Below are positions 21,511-34,603 of a stretch of 64,000 nt of DNA, one piece after another. The first letter of the stretch is position 1. Each line of letters opens with the position of its first letter. The position numbers were made by a program, and so were the translations under genes. The stretch covers positions 3,086,812-3,150,811 of the forward strand of contig JABACO010000003.1 of assembly GCA_013339895.1 (NCBI GenBank), read 5' to 3'. Below the pieces are notes generated by a model. The model was not told the origin of the DNA. It made no database searches and saw nothing but the letters and a program-made list of their open reading frames with translations. Source of the stretch: Ephydatia muelleri. Lineage: Eukaryota; Porifera; Demospongiae; Spongillida; Spongillidae.

Positions 21511-22254
21511 CACCGGGGAAGAGATCGAGTTTTTACCATTGAAATTGGAGTACTCTGTTTGATATCAGTTTCGTCACATTATTGCTATTTCTTCTGTTTG
21601 TTATATTACAATTTGCTAGGCTGCTGACAATGGCTACACTATTACATTCAGGCATGAATACTGCACGCTCAATGCCAAACCAGTGATATTTAGATCCATG
21701 CTGAGAATAAATACGAGCAGGTAGGCAAGATTTAGAACATGTGGCAATATAGTGCAAAGGTTTAGCTATGGAGTAGAGACAATAAGATATTATCATGATG
21801 CATGTAATACAGCCAGTACATAAAAAAAACGACTCACAGGATCGAGTAAGGATTTAACAATTAACTGAACAATCTCTGATCTTCTACCAAATAATATGGA
21901 AGTAGTGGAACTAATTGCTGGTACAAGCACCAGCTAGTTGACAATGCACCTCTCTGGATACATGTTCAGCAAAAACATATACCAAGTATTGTTCTTTGTT
22001 GTTTTTACTTTTCGTTAAACTTAGAAGAATTGAAAAGCTGGAAATGCAGCAGTTCACCTACCATATGTGCATAAAATCATATGCAATTGTGGTTCCCTTT
22101 ACCCATTTTTATATCAACGATTCGCACTATTATACATAACTCTACATGCGCATGTATACAGTTAGAATAAAAAGCAACAAATGACAAATATGCAAACATC
22201 ATACTTATGTATATAGTCTATAGTTTCCATGTTATGGCTAGCAGAGTGGTACAT

Positions 22255-24381
22255 TCACATTTGAGGCACGATTTCCAGTTGAAGATGTGGTTGATAAAGG
22301 ATGACTTGTCTGCCAGCTACTGTGTCGCCATTGGTCGCAAGGTAGTTATTATTAGGAGTACAAATGTTGTTGCCATCTCCTTTCCATAAGTTGTTTGTGC
22401 TACTGTCAGAAACGCATACTACTGCTAGCCCTAGATCTCTTCTGTATGTCATCTTCAACTGCTGGGACGTAGCCAATAGTATCTGAAATGTATCATCAGT
22501 CCACGTATACATAAGCTTCCATAATTGGCTGTTATTTGATGCTATCTTCGTGTTGCAGATAACGTTATTAGAGTCCACTTCTAACACCAGGTCAGAGCCT
22601 GTTATTTGCATGTAGCTCTGAAAACATAAATCAATTAAGAAACAAAGTCACTCATTGTAGTTACCACATTTAATGAATTATACTGCTATGTTTGGGAAAA
22701 GCTAATTGACCACTGCAATACAACTATTCAAACAGGCCCAAGAACAAGTTACACATTATAATAGACTTTTATAGCACCAAGAAATCATGTATGTATATTT
22801 GGGATCGTCCGCAAAAAGGGCATACATTATACAATTTCCAGTACGCGCAATAGAAGTATAACGCTCGCTTTGACTACATGCATTCACATGCGCATGTATG
22901 GCTAATTAAAAATTCAGCGCCTTACAACTCCATGACAGATACTCCGATTCGCAGTGCGTAAGAAGCAATGAGTAGAGGACATTTCAGACTTCTGGAATAT
23001 CTAAAAAAAAAAATTGAAATCTTGAAAAGAATGATATCGTCCACGAAGGTGACCGGGACGATCCGCGGTATTGCTTAGCCTGAACATGACCGGATCGAAA
23101 ATAGCTGAAGGCGGAATCACTGGTTAAGTGCTCCTGTCCAACATTAGACCCATTCATATACTTCCATTTGTGCTGTCGAGTGCAAATGCAACATGTATTC
23201 TGTTCGTGATGGGCTACACAGGGAAAAAAAGCGTCGAATCATTTAGAAATCATTGCGTGATTGAACAGAAAATCACACGAAAATCAATAGAAGCGTGTGA
23301 TTTTGTGTGATTTTCTGTTCAATCACGCAATGATTTCTAAATGATTCGACGCTTTTTTTTCCCTGTGCTATGTGAGGAGTTGTATCTGCTATAAGTGCCC
23401 ATGCAATTGAATCTTCAATAGCCCACACCATTTTATCCGTTAGTAATGTCAGGGATGGTCCCGCCCCCTTCCCATGGGCGAGGGCACCACGTCGTATAAC
23501 ATTAACCGCGTTTAACCCACATCTAACTTCATTTAAGCAGCGTATTCCAGTCTAACTTTACTTTGAGACACCATGCATACTTCCAATCGTCATTTTGGCA
23601 CCCTCTCTGTATTTTGCCCCCCCCCCCCCCCCCTCTCCCCCCCCTCCCCGTTTTAGGGCCGCTGGGGTGGGGTGAGGAGGGGGGGGGGGGGGGGGAGGCA
23701 GTTGCCCCACCACACCGCCACTGAAGGTAGGCCCCATGCACTAGGCCCTACTACTTATTGCCTCCTGCGCCTGTATCATGGCTCTTTACGTCATGCATGG
23801 ACTTTTATATAGCGTGTACCCTTCCTTTGCCTTAAATGAACGCATATATAAAACATGCAGGTTATAAGACTCACTGGAATGGGTTCGAAGCTGAAGCACT
23901 GATTCGGCCCACCGTTCTGCGCACAAAGCTGCACCTGGGCCTCCTCGCTCGAGGAGCTCCCTACGATATCTAAAACATTACCGGGGAGCAGAGTGGCCTT
24001 AATGAATCCATCATTACCGGCGCCCGTCTGAGCGTCGTACGTCCATAGTAGTTGGCTAGGTGGAGCTGGTGACGAGTTTGTTTCCAAGCGCAACAATTGG
24101 CTTTGCAGCCCACTGCCGCTGCTCATCATCTGCTGTGGCGCGGCCTTGCTTGCTATCGTGAAATTACCGCCATCGTACATCTGCACACACCAGAGCTGAA
24201 AGTCGAGAAGTTCATTCGTTTGGGGGCTGTTCAGAACTTTGTAAGTAGCTGCACCGGGTGGATCTGCGTAGGCGGTCAGACAGTAGCCGTTCAGAGACGA
24301 CTTTATGAACATATACTGCTTGAGTTGGGACGGAGCATCAAGTAAGTCAATATCGCAGCCTTCGTGATTACTAAATGCCAT
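22255..24381 (-). CDS. Ricin-B-like (beta-trefoil) lectin (module A)
   Basis: Two exons: 24381-23875 (169 codons from MAFSNHEG) and 22617-22255 (120 codons plus stop), joined in phase 0 by a GT-AG intron. The N-terminal half has beta-trefoil lectin features: an opening YMFIKSSLNGYCLTAY, Q-x-W motifs (FQLWCVQ, SQLLWTYD) and NVLDIVGSSSSEEAQVQL. The second exon repeats the pattern (MQITGSDLVLEVD, SQLWKLMYTW, NLWKGDGNN, GRQVILYQP). There is no signal peptide at the predicted start, so it is cytosolic, secreted by a non-classical route, or has an unseen upstream exon. Family members bind sugars; the specificity cannot be read from sequence. No toxin A-chain or other catalytic domain is present. 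It converges with receptor gene 2. The copy at 61549-63466 differs at about five residues. Confidence 0.82.
23217..23367. mobile_element. 151-base foldback MITE, present only in copy A
   Basis: It begins cacagggaaaaaaagcgtcg and ends with the complement. The arms are about 60 bases with a short spacer. It is flanked by cta (23214-23216 and 23368-23370). Copy B has the empty site ggctatgtgagg near 62495. A 3-base target duplication fits PIF/Harbinger-type MITEs. It lies within the lectin intron. Confidence 0.92.
23616..23720. repeat. poly-C/poly-G tracts in a hAT-like MITE
   Basis: C-rich then G-rich tracts form a potential hairpin, ending in caccgccactg, the complement of a CAGTGGCGG hAT terminus. 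A shorter version is present at 62742-62826 in copy B. The left boundary is unclear. Confidence 0.6.
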
Positions 24382-25080
24382 CGCTACGCAGGGGGTGGAT
24401 TTCTTACGTCAGAATTGTTTCTGCTTACGTATTATAATAGCCTAAATGGGCGGGGGACACTAATTGTCGCGATGGATGAATTTCGTACTACCGCATTCCA
24501 CCAACGAAAGAGCCTTGTGTGTCTTCGTGAGCTTCGGCTTTCCGATAATCAATGGAGGGCCGCCATGTACGACGGAGACAATTTCAGATGGTGACCTACG
24601 AGTACTCCTTCATTAACCCTCTGCTTGCGGTATCACGCTTCCGGAACACAGCTGCAGACGTCTTTCCCTTTCTTCGGAATGGCTTCGCCATTGCTCTTTG
24701 GCTACGATACGATGTGACAGGCAAGTCACATCTACCTGCTACAGGTACGGACAGATTTAGAAGTTACTGGAGGTTGGAGTCGGTTAGAGCTACTCATAGA
24801 GAGCATCAAATACATGCAGTTCAGCATGACACTAGGTGCAGCTATGTAGCTGACCGCTAACCAAATATGATTATATCACCATGGATACTAGTATTCATGA
24901 TGCAATAAGTTTAATAAGAGGCAAACATGATGACTTCCTTTTGAGGTGTTAGAGTACCATATACATGGAAACACTCATGATTGCCACTCGAAAGGTTATA
25001 TTCAATTGGCATTTCACATGAGAGTACAGAGGTGCTGAAGGCTTGAAGCCCCTTCCCCCATGAAATAGAATGATGTATGT
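24382..25080. other. Upstream region of the lectin gene
   Basis: Conserved between copies A and B up to 24958. It contains cttacgtcag near 24401, resembling a CRE-like site on the lectin side. Small plus-strand frames here (for example around 24470-24594) have no recognisable domain. Copy A has about 33 extra bases near 24605. Confidence 0.45.
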
Positions 25081-25164
25081 GCGTTCAGACAGAGCACATG
25101 TGTTGTGTGTGTATGTGTAACATCATCATTAAATGAGTGTTATTATTTTTGCCACATGTGCATA

Positions 25165-25515
<351 letters not shown>

Positions 25516-25539
25516 ACACAAGAATATGCCACAACATTT

Positions 25540-26300
25540 GGCATCCAAACTGCTAGGCTAGGGTAGACCTCTTCAAGACCACCAGAAGTTTTTATTAAGC
25601 CACCAACTCTTTTGGCTTAAAAAGTGCACACTACAACAATAAGTGAGTGTGCATCCATATTCAATGCGTCCAATGTTATAATGTAGATGCCCTGTGGAAT
25701 GCATTCTTCAAAAAACATCACGAGGGACTTAATTTAATTGAAAAAAGAAAAATGCAATATTTAAAAAACACACTTTGCAAGCACACATACTACGAGTGCA
25801 GTTCATTTTCCTGTTCAGGCGGATTAGGGGTACTTGCAGGAGTGGAGCATATGTTGGCTTCATGATCAGGGACCCCCGTATTCTTGAATATTTTTGAAAA
25901 AGGGATCAGGGATAATTCACCAAACAAAAAATCATATTTTGTCTTTCTAAATATGCAAAACAGAAATCATACAATGGAATCTCAGACAAAAAAAAGAAAC
26001 TTTTACAACTTTGTGGAATTACAGGTCTTTCACAAGAATGGTTAAGTGAGAAGCCACCTTGAGAATGCAGGAGGGACGATCTCATGTATAGACCTTACAG
26101 CTACTGATGTGGGCAAGAGGATATCCACCCAACATCCCATAATAATATTGCTTACATTAGTTACATGTAACTGATGTACGGCTGCATGACTTTATAGCAT
26201 TACATAATGACCATTACGTTTATTTCAGTCCAAATGTATAAATATATATATCTTCATGATCTCCCGATTTCTTTTCAATCTATTGGGTGGGGATTGGTGA
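25540..26300. other. No gene seen
   Basis: AT-rich sequence without a recognisable coding region, followed by a pyrimidine run and TG/CA tracts. Confidence 0.6.
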
Positions 26301-26340
26301 TCCTCCCCCCCCCTCCCTCCCCCCATGCCATGGTTCCTAT

Positions 26341-28009
26341 AACTGTCTGTGTGCAGGTGTGTGTGGTGTGTGTGACTGTGTGCGTGAGCATGTGTGTGTG
26401 ACTGTGTGAGCATGTGTGTGAGCATGTGTGTGAGCATGTGTCATGTCTCCGTACATGTGTGCGTATTTCTATGTGCGTATTTATCCTCATACATTCCACC
26501 CACTTCCCCTCCAAGCCCGGCACGGGTTGAAAATGGGTGGTACCCAGACACCAACCAAAGGTTACATTCATCATTGGCTAAACTATTAAATGATCAAAAT
26601 AGTAATTCACAGCTACGCACATAGACACACACATACACATACACCCACTTCACACACACACACACACACCTCACACACACATGCACACACACAAATACAC
26701 ACAGACACACACACAGGAGGCAGCAAAAACACCTGTGTTTAATTACCATTTCTAAGCATAAAGGTCACCTTTAATTGCTACCCCCTATTGGTGGTTGGTG
26801 TAGGAGGGGTGGGGGGCGGGGGTGGAGTAGGATCCACCCTATACCATGAGAAAGATCAGCTGCTGAGACTGGTCACATCTCTGCATGCAAGCAGAGGCTG
26901 GGGAGGAGGAGGTGGACGAAGGAATAATGTACAATATAAATTCCCTATACTTTATGCACACACAAACACACCCACACATATGCACAAACCCACACATACA
27001 TGTACACACACACACCACAAACACTCACACACAAACACACACATGCACTCACATTATGAAACTAGAATCCAGCTGTAAAGCATCTATATGTGCTTATGAG
27101 ATACAATTATAAGGCCTACAGAATTGAGAATTGTCAGAGGTGTAAACCCAACTATTTGGGAGTGGGGTGGGAGTGAGAGAACTAAGGAAGTGAGTTCAAC
27201 CTCTGAGAATGGAAGAATGTGGATGCAACGCAACATCAACCACAAAGCATCAACACTAAAACTTAATTAAGGTCACTATACCATTTCTGGTACATGTGAT
27301 TTTGATTTCTCCCATCAAACCATGCGACTTATTTAAGGTCACTACCAAATCTTTATTTCTGGTATATTTATCTCTCCCATCAAACCATGCAGCTAGCTGA
27401 CAGTTTGTGCAGGCCATCTCCACCAACCACCTCCCATTGTTCTCTCCTCTGTGTATGTGCTTGTGTTTGTGTGCGTGATGTGTGTATTTGTGTGTATGTT
27501 CACTGGTGTGTATGTGCATGTGTGTGCTTGTGTGTGTGCATGTGTACATGTGTGTGATTGTGTGTGCAAGTGTATGTGCACACATGCACATACATATGTG
27601 CAGGTCTTGGTGTACATGTATGAGTGGGCGTGGAGGTCAAAGGATGTGGGCTGTGCAAATCACCACAACCTTGTAGAAGGAGTTACAAAGGGTGGGTGGA
27701 GAGCATTATAAAAAGCCAACAGAAGGCCCACGATACACAGGGAGTAATCACCCGCTGTGCTGGGTACACTGCATGAATGTCAACTGATGCCAGCCTGACT
27801 CACAGTGTCATCATTCCTTCCTTGCAGCATGCATACCATCCCTACTGTCTCATACCAGCATATGTATGTTAGTAGGGTCCTTCAATACCTGCATGCTGTG
27901 ATAAGGAATAGTCCACATAACACTGATATAGAGATTGTGGTATGAAACACTGCCCTGAAAACCAAACACACACAGCAAACACATGAGCACCAACCACACA
28001 CACACACAT

Positions 28010-28048
<39 letters not shown>

Positions 28049-28860
28049 GCAAACAATCACATAAACACACATGCACACTCACGTTATGAAATAGGAATCC
28101 AGCTGTAAAACATCTTTATATACTCACAGTTGCCAGGCCTACAGAATGAGAATTGTCAGAGGTGTAGGAAACCCAACTACTTGGAGGGGGGGGGGACGGA
28201 ACTAAGAACTAAGATAGTGTGTTCAATATCCTACACCTCTGACAATGGAAGAATGTGCATGCAATGCTACTTCAACCACAAAGCATCAACACTAAGACTT
28301 AAGGTCACTACCAAATCTTTATTTCTGGTACATGTGATTTAGATCTCCAACATCAAACCATGCAGCTAGCTGACAGGCCATCTCCACCAACCACCTCCCA
28401 TCGTTCCCTCTTCTGTGTATGTGCGTGTGTTTTGAGGTCAAGGTAGGGATTTGTCCAATCTTCCCAATATCTTCCCCAACCATGTGGGGTGGTACATGCA
28501 GCAGTATTGAGTAAACACCACCACAATGTTTTCCTTGTCATGTTGCTAAGGTATCTCAATGAGTCACTCATCCTTACCTTGTCCTGATGCCTTCCCTACA
28601 GCATGCACACACTTCTATAGGGTCAAGAACAACACCTGCATGTTGAGATAAGGGATAGTCCAAATAACACTGATATAGAGATTATAGGGTATGCAACACT
28701 GACCTGACCACCAAACACACACAGCACATGCACATCACATGGTCCCACACATACACAAAACACACACCACATACATCACACTTGTACACACATGCACACG
28801 CACACACACACCACATGCACACACTGCCTCTTTAATAACATATCTATGTCTGAGATAGAC
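26341..28860. repeat. CA/TG-rich region with a ~1-kb degenerate tandem duplication
   Basis: Segments around 27050-27440 and 28080-28430 match (gaatccagctgtaaa, gagaattgtcagaggtgta, catcaaaccatgcagctagctgacag). Segments 27815-28000 and 28600-28740 match as well (ggatagtccaaataacactgatatagagatt type). Two diverged units of roughly 0.7-1 kb are therefore present, each ending in CA repeats. No gene seen. Confidence 0.75.
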
Positions 28861-28924
28861 TGACCTACAGCTGTATGTCTGATACTACCTATATATATAT
28901 GTACTCCTGCTTGCATGCCTGCTT

Positions 28925-29495
28925 ATACTGAAGCACGACTAGTGACCTCTCCACACCAATCTCCTCCAGTGACCTCTCCACACCAATCTCCTCTAGTGAC
29001 CTCTTCACTTCAATCTCCTCTAGTGACCTCTCCACTCCACTCTCTTCTAGTGCCCTCTCCACACAAATCTCCTCTAGTGACCTCTCCACTCCACTTTCCT
29101 CTAGTGCCCTCTCCACACCAATCTCCTCTAGTGACCTCTTCACTCCAATCTCCTCTAGTGCCCTCTCCACACCAATCTCCTCTAGTGACCTCTCCACACC
29201 AATCTCCTCTAGTGCCCTCTCCACACCAATCTCCTCTAGTGCCCTCTCCACACCAATCTCCTCCAGTGACCTCTCCACTCCAATCTCCTCTAGTGACCTC
29301 TCCACACCAATCTCCTCCAGTGACCTCTTCACTCCAATCTCCTCTAGTGACCTCTTCACTCCAATCTCCTCCAGTGACCTCTTCACTCCAATCTCCTCTA
29401 GTGACCTCTCCACACCAATCTCCTCCAGTGACCTCTTCACTCCAATCTCCTCTAGTGACCTCTCCACACCAATCTCCTCCAGTGACCTCTTCACT
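28925..29495. repeat. 27-base minisatellite (cacaccaatctcctctagtgacctctc)
   Basis: About 21 units with an exact multiple-of-three period. It is open on both strands: RSLEEIGVE repeats on minus (about 200 residues) and SPHQSPLVT repeats on plus. No flanking exon signals or domain, so I do not call a gene. Confidence 0.93.
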
Positions 29496-29589
29496 ATATG
29501 CCAACATCAGCACTGGAATATGTTATCCCATTTCTTGGCAGCCAACAAGTGCATGTATAGGATTAAACCCCTCCAGATGAGGGGTACAG

Positions 29590-29755
29590 GTCTTGTGCCA
29601 AAAAGAAGGGGCAGGAGTAGGCAGGGCAAAAAGAAGGGGCGGGATTAAGCAGGGCAAAAAGAATGGGCAGGAGAGGCAGGCGCAAAGAAGGGGCGGGAGT
29701 AGCAGGGCAAAAAGAAGGGGCGGGATAAAGCAGGGCAAAGAGAAGGGGGGAGGCA
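29590..29755. repeat. ~30-base tandem repeat (gcagggcaaaaagaaggggcggga)
   Basis: About six units with small variations. Confidence 0.9.
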
Positions 29756-30039
29756 GGGGTATGTCATAATGTGGATTTTCATTTGCACTACAAGTAAAAA
29801 TATAGATCAAGCAGCCCGAGGGAAAAACATTGCGATGAATCGCGTGCCAGCGCGCTTAATGGCATTGAATGGTGATTTAGCGCTACAATTATTGTAGCGT
29901 CACGTTAATACGCGTTACAAGTTTGGATAACGCGATTCAGCGGCAAAGTTAATTTCGACCTTCGCATGGCGCATGCAAACATGTATGTGTACTGCGTGTT
30001 CAAATGGCGTTTTGGCGTTTGCATTGGACGGTCAACAGA

Positions 30040-31630
30040 CTGAGACTGACACCAGAGACACAGCCTGTAGAAAATACTACGCTAACTGTCTTCACAGGCC
30101 CCGGGACGCTGTGTTCAAATGAGTGTGGCTTCGTCAAGTGAGGGAACATACATAGCGATTTAAACCATCAGATGGGATGGTCGTAGACAGCCACCACCTG
30201 TGGATCGAGGGCAGTCGTCTTCATGGGGGAGGGCCTGTTCAAATGGGCGTGGTTCCATCACGTGAGTCATGTGTAGGGGTTTAAATTTTACTCGTAGCAT
30301 CATCAGAACTTTGGCTGGGATGGTCAGCATCAGCAGGGTAGACTCAAATACAGACACATCCTGTGGATGACAGTCCTCTTCATGGGAGGGCGTGTTCGAA
30401 TGGGCGTGGTTCGTGGTTCCATCACGTGAGTCATGTGTAGTAGTTTAAATTTGAAATTTTACGTGTACCATCCATCAGAACTTTGGATGGGATGGTGTGT
30501 AGACTCTAAGACTGACACAACCTATGGAAGACTGTCGTCTTCATGGGAGGGCGTGTTCGAATGGGCGTGGTTCCATCACGTGAGTCATGTGTAGGGGTTT
30601 AAATTTGAAAATTTACGTGTACCATCCATCAGAACTTTGGATGGGATGGTGTGTAGACTCTAAGACTGACACAACCTATGGAGGACTGTCGTCTTCATGG
30701 GAGGGCGTGTTCGAATGGGCGTGGATCCATCACGTGAGTCATGTGTAGTAGTTTAAATTTTACTTGTACCATCCATCAGAACTTTGGATGGGATGGTGTG
30801 TAGACTCTAAGACTGACACAACCTATGGAGGACTGTCGTCTTCATGGGAGGGCGTGTTCGAATGGGCGTGGTTCCATCACGTGAGTCATGTGTAGGGGTT
30901 TAAATTTGAAATTTTACTTGTACCATCCATCAGAACTTTGGATGGGATGGTGTGTAGACTCTAAGACTGACACAACCTGTGGAGGACCGTCGTCTTCATG
31001 GGAGGGTGTGTTCGAATGGGCATGGTTCCATTACGTGAGTCATGTGTAGGGGTTAAAATTAAATTAGAAATTTTACTTGTACCATCCATCAGAATTTTGG
31101 ATGGGATGATGAGTAGACTCTAAGACTGATGCAATCTATGGAGGACCGTCGTCTTTATGGGAGGGCGTGTTCGAATGGGCGTGGTTCCATCACGTGAGTC
31201 ATGTGTAAGGGTTAAAATTACAAATTTTACTCCTACAATCCATCAGAACTTTGGATGGGATGGTGAGTAGACTCTAAGACTGACGCAATCTATGGAGGAC
31301 TGTCGTTTTCATGGGAGGGCGTGTTCGAATGGGCGTGGTTCCATCACGTGAGTCATGTGTAGGGGGTTAAATTTGAAATTTTACGTGTACCATCCATCAG
31401 AACTTTGGATGGGATGGTGTGTAGACTCTAAGACTGACACAACCTATGGAGGACCGTCGTCTTCATGGGAGGGCGTGTTCGAATGGGCGTGGTTTTATCA
31501 CGTGAGTCATGTGTAGGGGTTAAAATTACAAATTTTACTCCTACAATCCATCAGAACTTTGGATGGGACTGACGCAATCTATGGAGGACTGTCGTTTTCA
31601 TGGGAGTTTGTGTTCAAATGGGTGTGGCAG
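30040..31630. repeat. 150-160-base satellite, about nine units
   Basis: Units contain atcagaactttggatgggatgg, gactctaagactgac, gggagggcgtgttcgaatgg and catcacgtgagtcatgtgt. Intervals between gactctaagactgac starts are about 150-161 bases. The first units are degenerate. It contains cacgtgag and no open frame. Confidence 0.95.
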
Positions 31631-31930
31631 TGTTCAATTGTTGTACTATTGTGTTGAATGTAAATCAATATTTATTAAAGGCTACAGTCAGCTTGCTTTA
31701 TAATGTTGGTGCTTTAAAATAGAAATAGGATCCTAGAAGTTATTCATGTGGATGAATATTATATACAGCTGGTATGTGGTTATCAAACAGCTGGATCTGA
31801 AAGAACTGCCATGTATTGAATTTACTCTTCCCAGGTTAATGTATTCACAATTGATGTGTGTATTGTGCTCTTGCCAAGCTCTTGTGTACAAAGTTAGATG
31901 GCTTAATAGATGTATGTAAAATGTTTTTAC

Positions 31931-32562
31931 CGAATTGCTTATTTCAATCGCTTGTTTTGCATCAGCCAAAATTGATAAGTGGCTTCTAGTTGTTGCTGAT
32001 GGATCATAGGGCCAGCACATACTGCACTCTAAATATTGACCTTGAATGGTACAAGTATTGCAACCGAAGTATCCATTGTATTGGACAGAGTTTGCAACCT
32101 TTGCCTTGGCTGGCAAATCCGCTGTGCATAACAGTATCATAGCTTTTGAGGTCATTGTTCCTCCAGGTGTTTGAGCTTGTATTCCTGTTATGAAATGGCA
32201 CATATTTGAACCAATCTATTGTAATGCTCTTACTGTTCTGATTCAAGCTGTTAAACTTCTCTATTAAAGGCTTGAGCAGTGTCGTCATTGTAGGTTTTTC
32301 TTTGGAAAATCATATTCCACCAAGCAATACATGTTGTTTTGAAAACCTGTCGTAAACATTGAAAAGTTAATACATTCAGTTCAATACTAGATAGTACCTC
32401 AATTTTGGTATACTGAGCCATACAGGCCAAATTTAATATAAGCTGCAGAGGATTTAAATACTGCCACTCCATCGGTATTAATTGTAAATGAAATGTTTGC
32501 TGGATATGCAGATGAAAGGAAACCACCAGGTAGTGAATGCTTTTTGTACTGCTCGCCATCAC
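31931..32562 (-). pseudogene. tnp2-type (CACTA/EnSpm) transposase fragment
   Basis: Frames on the minus strand contain LLKPLIEKFNSL and SKAMILLCTADLPAKAKVAN, SVQYNGYFGCNTC. This pattern (a PL.ee.n..n block, then L..aDaPA..k..n..qfNG..gC..C) is characteristic of tnp2 transposases. The pieces switch frame at about 32290 and 32180, and the last ends in a plausible splice donor at 31931. The N-terminal and C-terminal regions are missing, so it is a relic of the element's transposase. Confidence 0.72.
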
Positions 32563-32935
32563 ATATATATCAGTTATGCAATCTTCTAAAAATTATACTG
32601 GGAACGGCACAGCATTAAACTTTCCAGTACCTATCGAGAAGTTTCTTGAATCGAGTCTTCGTTCTTGCAGGAATGTCATCTTCCGTTCCGCTTTGCAGAA
32701 ACTCTCTCTTTCGTTTGCCCCGAACGGCTGGATTCATATAGCATCCGCTTTGATAAATTTAAATTTAAATTTAAATGTGTCGACCTATCGGATTGGTGTG
32801 ATTTCTTGAGTGAACAGCAGCTGTCAATCTTCAATTATAGCACACTTCCACGCTTTCGCAACACAGATATGACATCAAGAAAGTAACAAAGATTACAGCG
32901 ACCTGGACTCGTAAGACCATTGTAGACCATCGTTG

Positions 32936-32989
32936 TGCCCCCGCCCCCCCCACCCCCCCCCCCCCCCCCCCCCCCCTGGATCCGCTACT
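32936..32989. repeat. poly-C tract with hAT-like terminus
   Basis: A run of C broken by A and G, ending cctggatccgctactg. Its complement begins CAGTAGCGGATCCAGG, like other hAT MITE ends in this window. The opposite end was not found. Confidence 0.55.
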
Positions 32990-33177
32990 GTAGAGTGTAC
33001 AGTATCGTTTTCGCAAAGTGCTATAACTATTAATTATGTATATAGCCGCTTTGGATATCATACTTTTAATCCGCAACTTCTTTTCATAGCTTCTACTCAC
33101 GCGCTCGTACACTTTTTGTCTGACGACACTATTGTGAAAGTGCCTTTGAAGAGAAGTGTTGAGGAGTCAACTGTCTC

Positions 33178-34603
33178 GTCAAATGGACTGACGGAGTGCA
33201 ATATGAGGCTACTGTTAAAGCAATAGGTAAGCAGCAAACATTCGCTAAGCAACCGCGCCTACATTCTTGTGTGTATTACAATGTAGGGTCAGCTGAGAAG
33301 ATGCAGTCCATCCAAGACAAGATGATGCTAAGCGGAAGTGACGAAAGTGACAGGGATGAGGAAGATGCAGAGTGGAAAGCAACACAGGGTAAAGAAACAG
33401 ACACTGTTGTAGTTGAGGAAGACGACGTAGCAACAGAGGTATGTGTATATTAGCTTTCTACAAGCACGTGCCTTAACTATCTGTTTTATATAGGGTGCTG
33501 CAAGAAAAAGACCGAAAGCTGCAGCACCAAAAAAATCTGCTTTAAAAGCGGAAGCGAGCCGGATGAACCAGGAACTCATGAAGGTACATGTAGGAGTTTT
33601 GGTTTTAACGTTATTGACGTTTCTTCGTACAGCAGGTACCTCTGCTAGCAACTCCAGGCCTTGACAAGGACAGCTGCACAGACGCAAGTTTCAAGGCAAC
33701 TGTTCTGGAGGTAGCAATTTTGTATGTTGATATAAAACATTGCTAACTGTCCTGATTGTCAGAAATTGAGCAGTATAGAAGAGTTTTTGAGAGTTCATTT
33801 TCAACATGAGGATAGAAAGGTACATTTCGTGCAAGAATGCATGAGGTACAGTGAGTGTGTCAATGCACATTTCTTATTATGTTCAACAGAAAGCTACGTG
33901 TTCTTATTCTGAAACCTCAATTGGCCTCTACAATTCAAGATCGCCTGTGGCATCAGCCTCAAGCAGCCTCTACAATTCGAGGTCGCCTGTGGCATCAATC
34001 CCACCAAACAGTTCACAGGCTATAACAAGTCCAGAAGGTAGAAAAGAATAATTAATTACCGATCACTCATGTGATTTCATCTGTCATGCAGCTAAACCAA
34101 CCACTGTGGTTGAAGAAGATAAAGGTGAATTATACTTGTACATTTAATACATTACAATTTGCATGCGTGGATTACAGGAGGATGCTGGCTGGGGAATCCA
34201 CATTCCCATGTGCAAGAAATGAAAAAGGTCTGGATCCCAAAAGGTGAAACGAATAAAGTATCGATGGCAGAGGCCATATCTACTGATCCCGCCCGTCTGG
34301 CTGTAAATCTGCTGACGGTATTCTTCTGTAAAGAAGAGCCGGGCTCTGGGAACTGCACGCCAGCCCCAGGCAGACAGCTACTCAATCCTGCCATTATCCA
34401 AGGCATTCGATGTAAGCAATTGATACTTGAATAATGCATTATAATTCATTTAATACACAATTACAGTACACGTTAATTACAAGTATCCAGCTGATTCGGA
34501 TGAAGAAAAGGCAAGATGGAAAATATTACTTCACATCAATTTGAATTCAAAGTGTCGCAATGCTAGAGCCAGTCTACTGAGTGCCTCGGATCCGCCGGAT
34601 TAG
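33178..34603 (+). CDS. BEN-domain protein, multi-exon, 5' end uncertain
   Basis: Exons in phase: (~33178)-33226, 33287-33438, 33494-33583, 33636-33710, 33763-33819, 33890-34037, 34092-34124, 34178-34411, 34467-34603 (tag). Introns are 50-70 bases, all GT-AG. The N-terminal exon encodes VKWTDGVQYEATVKAIG. Next come an acidic stretch (GSDESDRDEEDAEW), a basic one (ARKRPKAAAPKKSALK), and two copies of LYNSRSPVAS. The last two exons form a BEN domain: DPARLAVNLLTVFF, GRQLLNPAIIQGIR, then ARWKILLHINLNSKCRNAR. BEN domains bind DNA or chromatin proteins. The upstream start is unresolved: a stop lies at 33160 in this frame and an ATG at 33301 is a possible internal start. It lies inside a transposon-like TIR element and looks intact, so it may be an element accessory gene or captured host gene. 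Confidence 0.72.

Larger units (their letters stand above)
16071..24958. repeat. Segmental duplication, copy A (receptor + lectin module)
   Basis: This block matches 47642-63995 in the same order and orientation at very high identity, through the 5' region, both genes and the lectin upstream region. Copy A lacks several insertions seen in B (49340-50089 and 51080-57714), and B lacks the element at 23217-23367. The far edge lies beyond the window for copy B. Confidence 0.93.

Noticed and set aside
22255..24381. Ricin-type toxin
   Set aside because: Only the carbohydrate-binding beta-trefoil pattern is present; there is no ribosome-inactivating A chain or other catalytic domain.
28925..29495. 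Regular ~27-base repeats as a CRISPR array
   Set aside because: Units are contiguous with no unique spacers, there are no cas genes, and the genome is eukaryotic.
34152..34439. Minus-strand frame of 95 codons
   Set aside because: Antisense shadow of the BEN-domain exon at 34178-34411.
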